Shown: piece by piece, positions 24,863 through 38,529 of the stretch | Layout of the letters: the number at the start of each line of letters is the position of its first letter | Numbering within the stretch: position 1 is the stretch's first letter | DNA from: Trogon surrucura | Taxonomy: Eukaryota > Chordata > Aves > Trogoniformes > Trogonidae | Direction: 5' to 3' | NCBI GenBank assembly: GCA_020746105.1 | Contig: CM036618.1 | Location: 112,785,308-112,849,307, forward strand | Length of the DNA stretch: 64,000 nucleotides | Program-made: the position numbers and the translations under genes | Notes under the pieces: generated by a model | What the model saw: the letters and a program-made list of their open reading frames with translations, nothing else | Told to the model about the DNA's origin: nothing | Database searches by the model: none

Positions 24863-25170
24863 TGATGCATTATTACACTGTACAGATATAATGCCCAGAA
24901 GTTCAGCATTCCCTTTCCAGGAACAACAAGGAGAGAAAACTAGAATAGTAAGACCTCAGGGAAGAGAGGTGAGAATGTCTGAAGGTTTACTCTTTATTGT
25001 TTTATTTCTTTGGCCATTTAGGTGTTCCCTTTGTGCTAGTCACTATATTCCAGCTATACAAAGCTTCAAAAGTGCAGTCATATGTTATATTTCAAATGAA
25101 ACCACCACAGGTCTGGAAGATATTGCAAGGCTTTCTCTGACAACAGAAGTTACGGAATATCTGCTCTGGA

Positions 25171-25482
25171 CTGTCTCCAGAGAAGGAGACTCCACAACCT
25201 CCCTGGGCAGCCTCTGCCAGGGCTCTGGCACCCTCACCGTGAAAAAACTTTTTTCTAGTATTTTTGTGGAACCTCCTGTGTTCCAGCTTGTATTCATTAC
25301 CCCTTGTCCTGTCATTTGACATCACTGAAAAGAGCCTGGCTCCATCCTCCTGACACTCCCCCTTGACTTATTTATAAACATTAATGAGGTCACCCCTCAG
25401 CCTCCCCTTCTCCAAGCTAGAGAGACCCAGCTCCTTCAGCCTTTCCTCATAAAGGAGATGTTCCACTCCCTTCATCATCTTT
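25171..25482 (-). mobile_element. CR1 fragment, ORF2 C-terminal part
   Basis: The reverse complement of the ORF2 3' region ([12 protein letters not shown] at one end, [18 protein letters not shown] at the other). Both the 3'UTR and everything upstream are missing, which is unusual because CR1 copies normally keep the 3' end. A later deletion or rearrangement probably removed it. In-frame stops and indels mark it as dead. It is closest to the copy at 35.1-35.7 kb and is inverted relative to the large copy ending at 24761. Confidence 0.88.
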
Positions 25483-25554
25483 ATCCCTCATGTTTGTTTA
25501 AAAGAAAACAAAAAATGAGTTATTTAAGTAGGTTTTTTTAATAAAATTAGAATG

Positions 25555-25990
25555 AGTCCAGAGGAGGCCTAACAAGATGGTCAGGGGGCTGGAACACCTC
25601 TCCTATGAGGACAGCTTGAGAGAGTTGGGGTTGTTCAGCCTGGAAAGAGAAAGCTCTGTGGAGACCTTATAGTGACCTTCCAGTACCTGAAGGGGCTACA
25701 AGAAGGCTGGGGAGGGACTTTTTAAAAGGGCCTGTAGTGATAGGACAAGGGGTAATGGATGGAAGTGGGAAGAGCATAGGTTTAGCCTGGATATAAGGAA
25801 GAAGTTCTTTACCCTGAGTGTGGTGAGGCACTGGAATGGGTTGCCCACGGAGGGTGTGGAAGTGTTCAAGACCAGGCTGGATGGGGTATTGAGCAACCTG
25901 ATCTAGTGGGAGATGTCTCTGCCATGGCAGAGGGGCTCGAACTAGATGATCTTTGAGGTCCCTTCCAACCCAAACTGTTCTATGATTCTA
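25555..25990 (+). mobile_element. CR1 3' fragment, older subfamily
   Basis: 5'-truncated copy. It begins in the ORF2 tail (CCAGAGGAGGCCTAACAAGATGGT) and continues through a diverged C-terminus with a small deletion near 25720 and stop codons. It reaches the 3'UTR (CTAGATGATCTTTGAGGTCC, CTTCCAACCC) and ends TTCTATGATTCTA, a different terminal unit (ATTCTATG) from the two large copies. It sits only about 70 bases from the inverted fragment at 25171-25482. Confidence 0.9.
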
Positions 25991-28900
25991 AGTAAGTAAG
26001 TTTCAGAAATCCTCAGCTTTCATAAACTGGAAGGGTTTCCGATCATGTGATATTGTTTTCCTTGGGTTACATATGGATGTGCTGTATCAGACATGATGTA
26101 ATATGACATGACAATGTGACTAAGCACAATGTACAGTGCAACAGAAATTCTTATGCATACATTTCTATCTTTCTCTTGTACCAACCTTGCGTTTTTCTGG
26201 AAGGTTTAGAAAGTGTGGTAGCTGTTTGGTTTGCTTTCAGCCCTTCTCAACCCATTGCCCTGCACAGTGAGGTCAAAAAATGTGCTGCAAATGTGCTGGA
26301 TAAAAATACTCTCCATGTATTTGAGAAGATTTCAAACCTCTCTGTATTTTAAGTAACGATGTAACACAAGGCCAAATACTTCCCTTTTTATTATTAATAC
26401 ATTTATAATCTATTACAAGTGCATACAAATAAGCATAAAGTACCACAAATATTGAATGATAAACCAGGAACCAGCCAGACGCTAAAAAATATTGATTGGC
26501 TACAGCTGCAACGTTATGGGCTTCTGTCTCACAGATTGCAGCAGGAATAAAATGCAAAAATTATCCCCAAAAAAAGACACTCAGTCTACATCATAAAAAT
26601 AAGACTTTCAAAACAGACATGCAACTGACCACTTGTTTACAAGGGCAAAGAAATACAGGTTTTACACACCAGTAGGTCACTTAAAAGGCATGATATTATA
26701 ACTCAAGAACGGAACAGTAAAATAAGATGGCAATGAGTTGAAGTGCAATGAGTTCAGAAGTGATCCAGAGCTACAGAGGCACCACTGAACTGTACAGCTG
26801 GCAAAGTACGGTGCTGTGGAGTACCAGTAAGGCCGGTGTGCTCCAAAGCGTTAAGAGCACTCCAAAACACAAAGAAAGCAGCCAGCTGCTCATGGCTGTT
26901 TAAAGAAAAAAAAAAAAAAAAGACTATCCCTACTGCAAATTATCTACCACAGATTAGAATAAGATTCCAGCTCCATCTGGCAGCTGAAACAGGAAAGCAT
27001 GATCTTCCCCTGTCACTTACCTCCTCTTCTTCCTTCCTCTTTTTTTCCAAGGAATGAAATGAAACTATTCACTTTAAGGCTGGCTTTTTTACAATAATTT
27101 CAGTCAAGTCTGGAAATCGCCACACGCAGCTCTCCTGACTCTATGAAGCGATAGTTTTGTTCACTTTAAAAGCTACAACTTGCACCACCCTAGCACAAGG
27201 TCAGGAGCCACTGTCGCAACCATATTCTTGCAGTGAGGTGCATGGGGCATTCAAGGACTTTACCTAGGGCACAACATCCTCCTCAAAGCATGCACATGCT
27301 TTTATTGGAGGCTGCTCCCCACCACCAAGGACTGAGTTCAAGCCTCCCAGAACCCAGCCACGTTGAGGGCCAGGTCCTGCCTGCTGCACTAGATGGGCAA
27401 GCATGGCCTTTGCACATCTACCACCACGAGGAGCCACCTCTGAGGAACCAGCCTGAGCACTTGCACTGCTTTCTCCGATACACAGCCAACCAGCACTGTG
27501 CAACCTTCTTCAAAATATGTTATCTTGGCACAAAATTTGGCACTGGTGTCCCTATCGACACCTATGGATGGAAAAGGAGCGTCTAGAAAACTCCACAATA
27601 CAACACGCCAGCAAGACTGATGGTTTTGACTAAACACAAAAAAAATGTTAAGTTTTAAATCATGTTAAATTATGTTCAATAATTATGCCATTAGCAATGC
27701 AACATTAAGCCTCAGCCTTTACTTTAATACTTTTCTTAATCTTATCTATCAAAAAAATAAATAACAACGAAGTATGTGTAAATGTAACAAAAATATAGTG
27801 GGGTACGTCTGGTCCAAAAATCCAGAACCTGAAAAATTTACTCAGTACCTATACCACAACAGAAAACAAACAAAAAACCCCTCTCATCTTAAACATTTAG
27901 CACCAATCATACAGAAGTCAGAAGGAGAAAGACACAAAGCAGTGGGAAGGATGGTCCCTAAACACCAGGAAGCTCTAACTCAGTCTACTGTCTATTTTAC
28001 TGAAACCTGATTTCCTCTTTCAAGGTTAAATAAATGAGAAGTGATTTGTGGTACATACAAACTGAAAACATCAGTATGCTTCTGTCACTGTGTTTTGGCA
28101 TTGAAAGAGTAGAGCAGCAATCTAAGATACATTAGCAAGCAAAACCTTTGTTTACTGGCAGCAAAGGCTGCATCCAGAAATACCCTTTTACCCAAACTGA
28201 AAAAGATCAGAAATCAGCTGCAGTTACCACATGCACACATCACATCACAAGGGCACGCCTACACCACAATATTCAAAATGAAAACATTTTCAACGGCTAG
28301 CAAGGCATGCCTGTACCTCAATTTCATAGAGAATCACAAGTTACGATCAGAGGCCCTTTGGTAAATCAATTAAATGGTTCACTCTCTTACGTATTAATTG
28401 TGCTCCAGAGTATAAGATCATGTTTTAGAAAAGAAGTTAAGGATTAACTTCTCAGGGAAACTAGTCCTTGATCATTTTCATTGATGTCATTTGAAGTGAT
28501 TGGTGCTCAACATTTCTGGGAAAAAGAAGAGCCCTACCAATCTCATGCAGCTGTCACTGAAATCAGCAGCAAATTAAATGATGTATAAGCTAGAGCTTCA
28601 AGTCCAAATGGCATTTTTATACTGACGTCTCCTTGGAAGGCAAGAAAAGATCAGTTCCTAAAGTATGAAAACATCCAACCCATCTTTAAATCTGCAGGTT
28701 GTGTGCAGATGACAGTTTTAAGACTTTTTGATCTTGGTTCTGCCTTACCTTAGCTACTCTCTTAAGAAACACCTTGCCATTTTCATTGTCTTCTCTGTTG
28801 TCCCCCTGCCTAACCTCCTTTCTCAACTAAACAGAGAATCTCTTCAGTTCCTGCTCATGTAGAGAATCTCCATAACACAACTGGAGTATGTTCTCCTTTT

Positions 28901-31900
28901 ACTGAACTCCTTTGGCTCTCACAATAACTTTATTGCTGTGGGGTAAACGGGGGTTTAATACCATTCTCAAAGTTTGTTCTACGTCAAATTGTGTCAGTGT
29001 GATTCTCCATGGTGAAAGAAAATGTGATAGTCTCCAAACAGATTCCTCCTAGTGGTTATGAACAGCCCAAATGCAACTGTGCTTAGTGGTTTCTTTCATC
29101 ATGAGAGATCAGGCCACTTTTTCGATGTAAAAATTAGAGACAGATGATGCTTTGAAAATGCTTTTTAAAAAAAAAAAGAAATTTCAGTGTATAGGTATCA
29201 CTGTTACTCATTTAGCTTGAAAACACATATTTAATCTTGGAAAAAAAAAATGTTAGTCTACTTCAGTAACATCCCTCCAGAGACATGATTCTCAGAGCAA
29301 AAGCTCTCTAATACAGAAGGTGAGAGATGAGCTTGGTCTCAGAGCGGAGCTTGCTTTGCTCTCTAGAAAACCGCGGGACGCTTGGGCTGAAAAGGATAGG
29401 TGGCAACTGCTGAACGGGCAGTTAACTCTCTCCTTGGTTGATAAAAATAGTTAAAACTACCGTATTTGCATTAGGAAGTGAATCAGCAAGATTCGGAACA
29501 CTCACTGCCACTTGACAGAGACACAAAACTACTTCTATAGAATATTTACTATTATGTACCGTTCCTATTGATTATGGCAACACACAGCTAGAGCTTGATG
29601 AAGTGAAATTGAATTTGCTTTACAATACACTGAATACTGATCATATTGTGTAAATACTGCTGCACTGTGCCATTTCCTATGGGATGAAGACAAACTCTTT
29701 TAATCTCACAAGGGGTAATAAAGATTATCAGGCTCAGAAGTCTGAATGCTTTGCATCTATTCCTCTTTGCTGCAGCACACACTCACACTCTTGCCTGGCA
29801 GCCAATTAACTCAGTGGCCCTTGGGAAAGAAGTTCTCTCAGCACAAATGGACGTGAAGGCTCTAGTCTCTTTAATATATTTCGATGCGAAAAATACTTTA
29901 CGGTTAATGTTAAATAACTTCCTTTATTAACTGTTTTTATGGCTTTTATGTTGTTTTCCATCTGACCAAATTGCTACAGTGGCTGCACATTATGGAGTGC
30001 TCCCATCAGAAAGGGTTGATGCACACACCAAGGACAAACCTTTATTTAAATTCGGCTCACTGAGACTTTATGTTAAAGGCACCTTTGTGGAGTCGTACTC
30101 GGTTACACAGACTCTTCAGTGAGCACACAGAAAAAAAAATAGTATAAATACTTTAGTCCAAGTGCCCAAGGCTCTGGGATACTCACCTCTTTATGAGTGT
30201 ATGAAGCCAAGTAAGACACACAAAATATGGGCACGCACCAATTCCAGGGTGCACAAACCCTTCTGATAATGAGCTACCTGAGCCACATTTGCTTGTTTAA
30301 TTATGTGAACTTCATATGCAGGCTGAGATCATTAAGAACAAGAAAACATAATACTTCCTCAAAACTTGTCAGAAACCATATTATGCATAAATTTTTAGAT
30401 AACCTGGGAAGATATTTACAGGCAAGGTATTGTGTATCTAAAACTACCTTGTTGCAGAGGTCACAAAACGCCAAGAAATAAGATTATCTATCATAGATGT
30501 GCAAAAATATCTGCATTACATTCTCTGAAAACTTCTGCTTTGAAAAAAGGAGCTACTTCAAAATTTGTCAGAAAGACTTATTACATTTTTTGGCAGGAAG
30601 GGGATTACACTGATTACATTTGATCAGTTGATTGTTTGGGGAAGCCTGCAGAAGCCGTAGCGACTCGCTTCCTCTGAGGCACTCCAGCGAGAAATGCAGG
30701 GTTAACTGCAAGAGAAAATGACTGTGCTGCCCTCTGTGAGAGGGGATGGTTGGACAAATGAAGGCAATTTATCACACATACCCTAAACACACACCTAGGA
30801 CCTAAGACTTACTTCATTTCTCATCCACTGCAATACCCTCCATTCCTCTCACAGCTGCTGAGCACTTCCTGGGAAGCTCCATGCCTGCACCAACTTCTTC
30901 TTTCAGAGTTCCCTATCTCATATCTCATCCTGTCTTTCCTACTCCTAAATATCTTTTGTTTCCTGTCTGCAGTTTCTTAGGTCATTAGCCCCACTGACTT
31001 CTGCCTACACTTTATCCCTCTCCATCATCAGCTCCTTCTCATGCTCCGCAGCACTTGGTAGTCGCCTCAGAAACAAATACCCAGCAATGCTTTTTGTTTC
31101 TTTTTGAGGTTTCTCTTCTAGTACCTGCTTTTCATAGACAGATGCACCCCTTTCTCCATGTTTGTGCTGACTCTCATTTATTTTTTTTCCTCTCCCACTT
31201 TTAAATGTTCAATGTCAGCATCTTCATCATTTGGTCTGTGCAATGTTAACAAAACCAAACCAAAAAAAAACAATTAGTGAGTCTCACTTCCCCAACCATC
31301 ACCCTACTCCCTGCTGTTTGACCCCAAGCAAGCAATTTATTTTGCTGCCTAGATATATGTCTCTTCAGCTTTCTCCTATGTTTCTGTTTGTGTCACTAAT
31401 AATGTCTGTCTTATTCACTCTCCAGATCTTGTAATCTATTGAAATACCCAGAAATCTTCCTACAATCCAACAGGTGCTTGGTAGAACCCAGAAAGCAGTC
31501 GGTACTTTCCAAGAATAAACACCAAGTTCACTTCCATGTCCTTCTCTTCTAGGAATCATCATACATTTTAATTGCAGGTTGCAGGACTAGGACCAGTCCC
31601 AGAGGGTGCATCTAAATTAGATGTGCCCTAACCAGGTTGGTTTGGATGCAGCCTGTGTGTATATCAATGCTTTCACATTTTGTTTCAGATTAATAGAACC
31701 ACCACGACATTAACCAATTCTTCAGGCATACCTCTCAGTATGTACATGCAACACAAACTATGAGACAATAAAAAGAACATTCATAAAATATTACAGCTGG
31801 ATGCCAAGTTCAAATTGCTGTTTGCTCTCTTGCTGTGTCTGATTTGACTGATTCAGGCACTGAACTTGCTCCAGGATTTGTGGGCTCTTCCATGTGTAAC

Positions 31901-34030
31901 CCCACACTGGAATTTATCAATGACAACACACACCAGCTTGAGGAATACAGGGCTGTAAATAACCATACCTTTAGAGAAAAATACGTGGATAGTTTATAAC
32001 ATATTGCATACATTTAAAATTGCTTAGAAATGGCAAGCAGAGACCATCAGCATCGGTCAACTAAACGATGCTTTTTGTAATCTCTTTCACAGCTTAGCGG
32101 TTATTTTAAACAGAGGAGAGACACAAGTATCTCATTGCCAGTGGTCATGGACTCTAAAATAATAATTATATTCTTTGCCTTTCAAACTGTCTTCTTATGA
32201 CCCCATTTTATCCCAAATATTCAAATAATTTTGGTACCAATATTAATCTAAAAATATATCCCACTGAAATTAATGCATTACCAGATAATAGGAGTACAAT
32301 GTATCTCAAATTTAAAGAAAGAGTTCCCTAGAGTGATAAAAGTCTAGCAACCACCCACAGCTAATTTATTTTAGATGTATGTACAAGGTTCAAATTTTAT
32401 AATATCCCAGCAGAACAAGGCAATCTTAACCTTGACTGGATTATTATAATTTCCAAATTGGTTGCCCATCTTGCTCTGTGCCTTAGGGAAGTTTGCATCA
32501 AATGCATTGTTAAAGCAGACAGACCTCTGGAGTGTGATTTGCTTTGGTGAAAATGATTAAAAATGAGGAGGGCATTACAACTTCAGTAATATATTTTTAA
32601 ACTACACAACTGACAGCTGTAATCTTAACTAAGTAATTGATTGAAACATTTGAGTGGATGCCTGAACTGCCCCTTTCATGCTATCTCCTCCATCCACGTG
32701 GAGGTACGCTCTTGCGGGTGCCCTCATGAGTCATTCCAAGCCTGTACAAGGATACATTATCCTTTAAAGTACATGATGCTACTGACTTTGTATCATTTAT
32801 ATTTGATATTGTGTGTATTCAAACATTGTCCGAATCCAATTTAATGTTGTGTGCTCTCTATGCATTACAAAAACAAACAAACAAACTTAGGGTCTATCTT
32901 TCTCCACATTTCCAAGTGCACACTACTAACCCTGAGACTCTGCTTTACTCTGACAGTCCTCTGTATCACCAGGACCTTCTGCTGACATCACAGGATGCCT
33001 CTTACATGCAAGAAGTTACAAGAGTCAATATTTTAGTGCACACATATGAATTTCTACTACTCTTATAGCTGTTGTGGAAAGTAACAACAGTCATACTGTT
33101 AAATTCCGTAGCACTTCCGTAAATACATACACATAATTTATTTTTTCATAGGCTTACAAGGCTTGCAGAGTTAGGGAACTTTGATAAACGCATGCATCTG
33201 CCTTTTTTGTTAACGACTTTCTGCATTTTTAAAAGGGTGATTGTTTTGGAGGACTGGGAGCTGTTTTTAATTAAACAAACCAATTTCATGGTTGCTTATT
33301 CATATGAGCAGACGCATGTAACTGCCAATGCTACTCACAACAAAGTGTTATTGTGTAAGGGTTCCCAATCCATCAGGCTAAATACTGGTGCCCATTGTTT
33401 AAATTTGTGAAACTCCATCCTGCAGAACCACAACAGGGTGTTCTGGGGACAACAGACACAGGTGGGAAAGAACGGGATTTGCATTCTGTCCTCATTGGGA
33501 GGTGGCACAATGCTGAAACATTTGAAGCACAGCTTTGGAACAGCAGTTGAGATACCTGGTCAAGCCTTGGGTTCACAGGTATTTCATATTTGCCTACCGT
33601 GCATTCAGTTAAAGCAGCACCACTAAGGACACGGTGATAACTTCAGCACTCGTATATGACCAGCTGAGAGTCTGCTCCCATATTTACAGTTCAAATCTAT
33701 AAAACGTCCTCTACACTTTAATTTGCTTCTGTTAGATTTTAAGCTCATAAGCTAAATTGCTGCAAACAAGTATGTGGAACCTCTTATTTCTATTAAACAC
33801 TGACTTTCAGTACAGCTCAATTCAGTTAGAGGAAGCCCTTCTTAACTAAATCTGTCCACAACAATTTATAGCTCTTTAACCAATGTAGTGAAGTAGTGTA
33901 AATCTGCATGAAGACAAATCCTATCTTAACTTTCCCACTGTCACTGATCAGAAAACAGCAACCTATTTCTAAATGAGTACTTCATGTAGCCTTTTGTCAA
34001 TTACAGCTATATCACTGCCTTTACCATTAT
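25991..34030. other. Unique AT-rich DNA
   Basis: No recognised gene or transposon. It includes a 16-A run (26906-26921) and a GC-richer block at 27230-27590 with open frames on both strands (117 codons on +, 82 on -) that I could not assign to any family. On the minus strand, GTAAGTGA follows a purine-rich segment (about 27022-27060), a possible donor without a convincing acceptor. Otherwise no signal. Confidence 0.5.
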
Positions 34031-34806
34031 CATAGAATCACAGAATGTCTTAGATCGGAAGAGACCTTAGAAATCATCTAATCCAACCTCTCTGCCATAG
34101 GCAGGGATGCCCTTAACTAGATCAGGTTGCTCAAGGTCTCATCCAACCTGGCCTTGAACATCTCCAGGGAGGGGGGGCAGCCACAACCTCTCTGGGCAAT
34201 CTAGTCCAGAGTCTTGCCACCCTCGTACTGAAGAATTTCTTCCTAAGATCCAATCTAAACCTATTCTCCTTCAATTTAAATCCATTTCCCCTTGTCCTAT
34301 CACTGGAGACTCTTGTAAAAAGTCCCTCCCCAGCCTTCCTGTAGGTTCCCTTCAGGTATTGGAAGGCAGCTATTAGGTCCCCTCGAAGTCTTCTCTTTTC
34401 AAGACTGAACAATCCCAACTCCCGCAGCCTGTCCTCGTAGCAGAGGTGCTCCAGGTCCTGGACCATCTTTGTGCCCCTCCTCTGAACTTGTTCCAACAGA
34501 TCCATATCCCTCTTATGGTGGGGACACCAGAACTGGACACAGTATTTGAGGTGGGGTCTTCACAAGAGCAGAGTAAAGGGGGAGAATCCGCTCTCTTGAC
34601 CTGTTGGCCACACTCCTCTTGATACATCCCAGGACACGGTTGGCCTTTGGAGCTGCATGAGCGCACTGCCGGCTCATGTTGAACTTCTCATCTATCAACA
34701 CCCTCAAATCCTTCTCTTCAGGGCTACTCTCAACCCACTCTGTTCCCAGTTTATATTTGTGCCTGGGATTGGCCCGACCCAGGTGCAGGACATTGCACTT
34801 TGACTA
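34031..34806 (-). mobile_element. CR1 3' fragment, ORF2 C-terminus plus 3'UTR
   Basis: On + it starts CATAGAATCACAGAATG, the reverse complement of the CR1 terminus. It encodes on - the RT C-terminal region ([60 protein letters not shown]). It is truncated at about 34806, before the RT catalytic core. A G run near 34170 is two bases longer than in the 44.1 kb copy and shifts the frame close to the C-terminus. It is the same subfamily as that copy. Confidence 0.92.
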
Positions 34807-35090
34807 CAAGAACTTTGATTTTGTTACATATCTTTGCTGAAGTTCAAAATATGCCCATTCAATAATTCTTGATACCACACACTCTGAACACATGCAGATA
34901 AGCTTCCCACAAAACCTCACCTGGAAAGACCAGCTAACAAAAAGATTTCTACCTTGACTTTTCTCAGTCACGACAGTTATAAAAAGTTACAACATTTTAT
35001 ATACATAAAATCACAATAATACACAGACATTTATTCATGATGCCAAACTTCTCAGCTGGTCTGGTTAGCGTAAGTGCTAAGAGACATATT

Positions 35091-35718
35091 ACAGAATCAC
35101 AGAATCACAGAATGTCAGGGGCTGGAAGGGACCTTTAAAGATCATCTGGTCCAGCCCCCCCTGCCAGAGCAGGATCACCTACAGTAGATCGCACAGGAAC
35201 GTGTCAAGGCTGGCTTTGAAAGTCTCCAGAGAAGGAGACTCCACAACCTCCCTGGGCAGCCTGTGCCAGGGCTCTGGCACCCTCACAGTGAAAAAGTTTT
35301 TTCTAATGTTTTTGTGGAACTTCCTATGTTCCAGCTTGTACTCATTGCTCTTTGTCCTGTCATTTGACATCACTGAGAAGAGCCTGGCTCCATCCTCCTG
35401 ACACTCCCCCTTGACATACTTATAAACATTAATGAGGTCACCCCTCAGCCTCCTCTTCTCCAAGCTGAAGAGACCCAGCTCCTTCAGCCTTTCCTCATAA
35501 GGGAGATGTTCCACTCCCTTCATCATCTCTGTGGCTCTGCGCTGGACTCTCTCAAGCAGCTCCCTGTCCCTCTTGAACTGAGGGGCCCAGAACTGGACAC
35601 AATATTCCAGATGTGGCCTCACCAGGGCAGAGTAGAGGGGCAGGAGGACCTCTCTTGACCTACCTGCTATTCCCCTTCTAACACACCCCAGGATGCCATT
35701 GACCTTCTTGGCCATGAG
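35091..35718 (-). mobile_element. CR1 3' fragment, ORF2 C-terminus plus 3'UTR
   Basis: Begins with three terminal 8-bp units (ACAGAATC ACAGAATC ACAGAATG on +). One minus frame of about 180 codons (35179-35736, the last few not CR1) is open: [60 protein letters not shown]. This open, undamaged C-terminus and its similarity to the large copies point to a young 5'-truncated insertion. The RT catalytic residues are not included. Confidence 0.93.
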
Positions 35719-38529
35719 GAAGGTTGAAAGCTTCAACTTTCACTGGTATTTTGATCAACTGTCTAAAAACTGTGAAAAGAAAGTCTAAGAAAAAACAAAA
35801 CAATACACTCCTCTCCTTAAAGATGTGAAATCAGATGCTTTCTTTCTCTTTCTTAAAAATCTCAGAAAGGAGCAAAAAGATGTTAACAAAACACAGTGGT
35901 GAAGCCATTGGCCTCATCAGATACCAGTGCTATCTCCCTACAGCGAGATTGCTACATGTTTTATTTAACAAATTCCATTCTCACAGATGCACATTTATGT
36001 GCAGATGCTTCTGTGATATTCATTTGTATGAATACAAATCCCCACTTGGAGGTTATCAAGCATAATAAACCTTCATTCATATATATATATAAATATCATT
36101 CTAGACATAATTGTGGCAGTGACACAAAAAGGTTCTGACAAATTTTGTATATGGAAAACCCAGCAGGTTTTAAAGCCCACTAAAATGCACTTCAGTATTC
36201 ACACATTATCCGACCAGAGGAGAAGGTTCAAAGGTAATAATACTAAATTCCTAACATGTGCAGCACTTCATATTAAAGCTAGAAATATTATCAACAAGAG
36301 GCACTGGTGTTCACATAATACAAGAGATTTGACCAAATAAGTTGCAAAACAATAAACTAAAAACAAACTGAACTTTTAACAAATAAAATGTTGTTTCAGT
36401 TGAACATAATTTGGTGATGACAACTAGATGGAGGCAGTTTAAAGAACAAAAAAAGGAGCGAAAGCAGATCATCAGCTCTCTGTGTTAACTGTGACACAGC
36501 TCTTTAACTGGATAAAAGTTTCTATTTCTGCATGGCATCTAATAGCTTATATAAAGAGACTGATGTGGTGAAACAGCAGAAGGAAAGACAATCCACCTAT
36601 AAACAACACAACTACTAGGATTTCCCTATGACAATATGCAAAACCTGATCAAGTCTCCATACTGCAGACATGGAATTAATTAACATATGTAAATTTTGAT
36701 AGCAAAGTCACACCCCTAGGAAACAGTGGGACATGTAATTTGATTTACAGTGCCCTGGTAAGCAAAACCAGCTATTGAACCACACTGTAAGGGTTACCTT
36801 GCCCACTGCTTGCACAAACAAGAATGAGAGAAACAGCTTGCTTTCGTGCAGCAGGTCTGACTGTCAAGAGGTGTGGGGCCTCAGCCGGTGTGTAAAAACA
36901 CATTTTCCCAGATTAATCTCAAACAGGTTTTTGGTGGGGGTGTTTTTTTAGAGAAACAGCCACCCTTGATGAAAATTTCTGGCAATGGAGAACACACCGG
37001 GGGATGAGTTGCTCCCGCGTTTCCACTACCCTGACTGCAAGCACAGCAAACACCGTGACTTTCACCACTTCGGTCCTCTATTCATCTTAAATCCAACTGT
37101 TAGAATACGACCTTGAAAGCTAATGTAAGTCCTTTGCTAATTTTTCCCACAGGACAGAGATGCCCATGCCATAAGTGTGTTCGGTGTTCCTTGCTACAAG
37201 CCTGATTTTACACTTGGCCATACTGAACACTGTCTCCTTGTGCCCGGCTTACCGAGTGATTCAGCGTTACTCAGAGAAGTCAGCTTCTTCTCTCTGTCAC
37301 TGACCCATTTCTCCAAAATTGGATTTGTCTGCAAACTTAAATTTGTGATGATTTTGCATTTTCCCTTGCAGACTAAAACAGAAATGTAAAGTACCTTAGG
37401 GTTAAAAAGCAATCCCTTCTATGCACCCCACCAGAAAATCAAACGTGTAAAAATTATTGTCTGTTTACAATTATATTTTGAGATGCATTCGCCTGTTTTA
37501 TTCCTTTTATCATGAGACATAGAAATACTATTTTTTAGTCAAAATGCCATGGGCATTTTGAGTTCAAACCCCTAGAGATCTCTGTGACTGACAAAACCCC
37601 TAAGGGTGAAACACAAGTTGATGAATAAACCCCTACAATGGAACAAAACTCAGAGCAGAGGGGCAAGGGTGATGTGCCCAGGAAAGTCAGAGAATAACAC
37701 AAAGCAGCTGACTTTATCTCAGCACAAAAGGAACCAGAGGGTGGCCTCTGATCAAGACAAACAGCCATCAACAGTTGAGTGGATTAAGGGTGGCTTAAAT
37801 GTCTCCCTGAGTTGACCAGACCAGGTTGGGGGGGAGTGAATACATGGCTCAGAGAGTGTAAAAAATAACTAAGAAAAGACTTTAAAACAGAGCAACAGGT
37901 TTGAGCTGGCTTCAGCTCACACATTCCCTTCTGGCAATTGAGGGTGCTCAGATTCTTAACAGTGAGCTTAATGTTAAGAGTGGTAATGGGAATCACATGG
38001 GTATTGTGAGTGAACTGTTTACTGCAATTGTTATATTTTTCTAAAGTATAATTTAGGTTTGTATTGTGTTTTCAGTATGTTTTGTATTGCTCTGCTAAAT
38101 CAAAAACACATGCAACATCAAATGTCTTAAAATAAGTAAGTTTGATGCTAAACATTACACTCTCCATGCATTGAATATTTAAAAGTCTGAGAATATTGGA
38201 CTCTGAGAGCACCTATTACAGACTTTACATCAATGCCTTTATCAATCAAACACGTAACTTCAAATAAGTGGTGTCTCAATTTTTAAGGTCTATTTCATTA
38301 TTGGCATTTTTTGTATTCCCCTCTTTAGATTCTATATCAACCAAGTCTTACATCAACCCTTCCCTTGGTATTGAAGCCAGACTTACCCGACACTAAGTCC
38401 ATTCATTCTGTGACAAAACTTTAGCATTACTTCTGCCTCTGTAATTCCCCAAATGTTCTAAGATTATTAGAAAAAAAACCAAAAAACAACAACAACAAAA
38501 CAAACAAACAAACAAACAAAAAGCACAAA
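35719..38529. other. Unique DNA with simple repeats
   Basis: No recognised gene. It has an (AT)n-like run at 36078-36091 and, next to the SINE tail, an A-rich CAA/CAAA microsatellite at about 38468-38521. Open frames are short and lack domains. Confidence 0.55.

Noticed and set aside
25092-25325. Minus-strand open frames of 76-77 codons as genes
   Set aside because: They are pieces of the inverted CR1 ORF2 fragment running into flanking DNA.
27233-27637. Overlapping open frames of 117 and 82 codons on opposite strands
   Set aside because: The composition is somewhat GC-rich, but I recognise no protein or transposon family; left as unassigned DNA.
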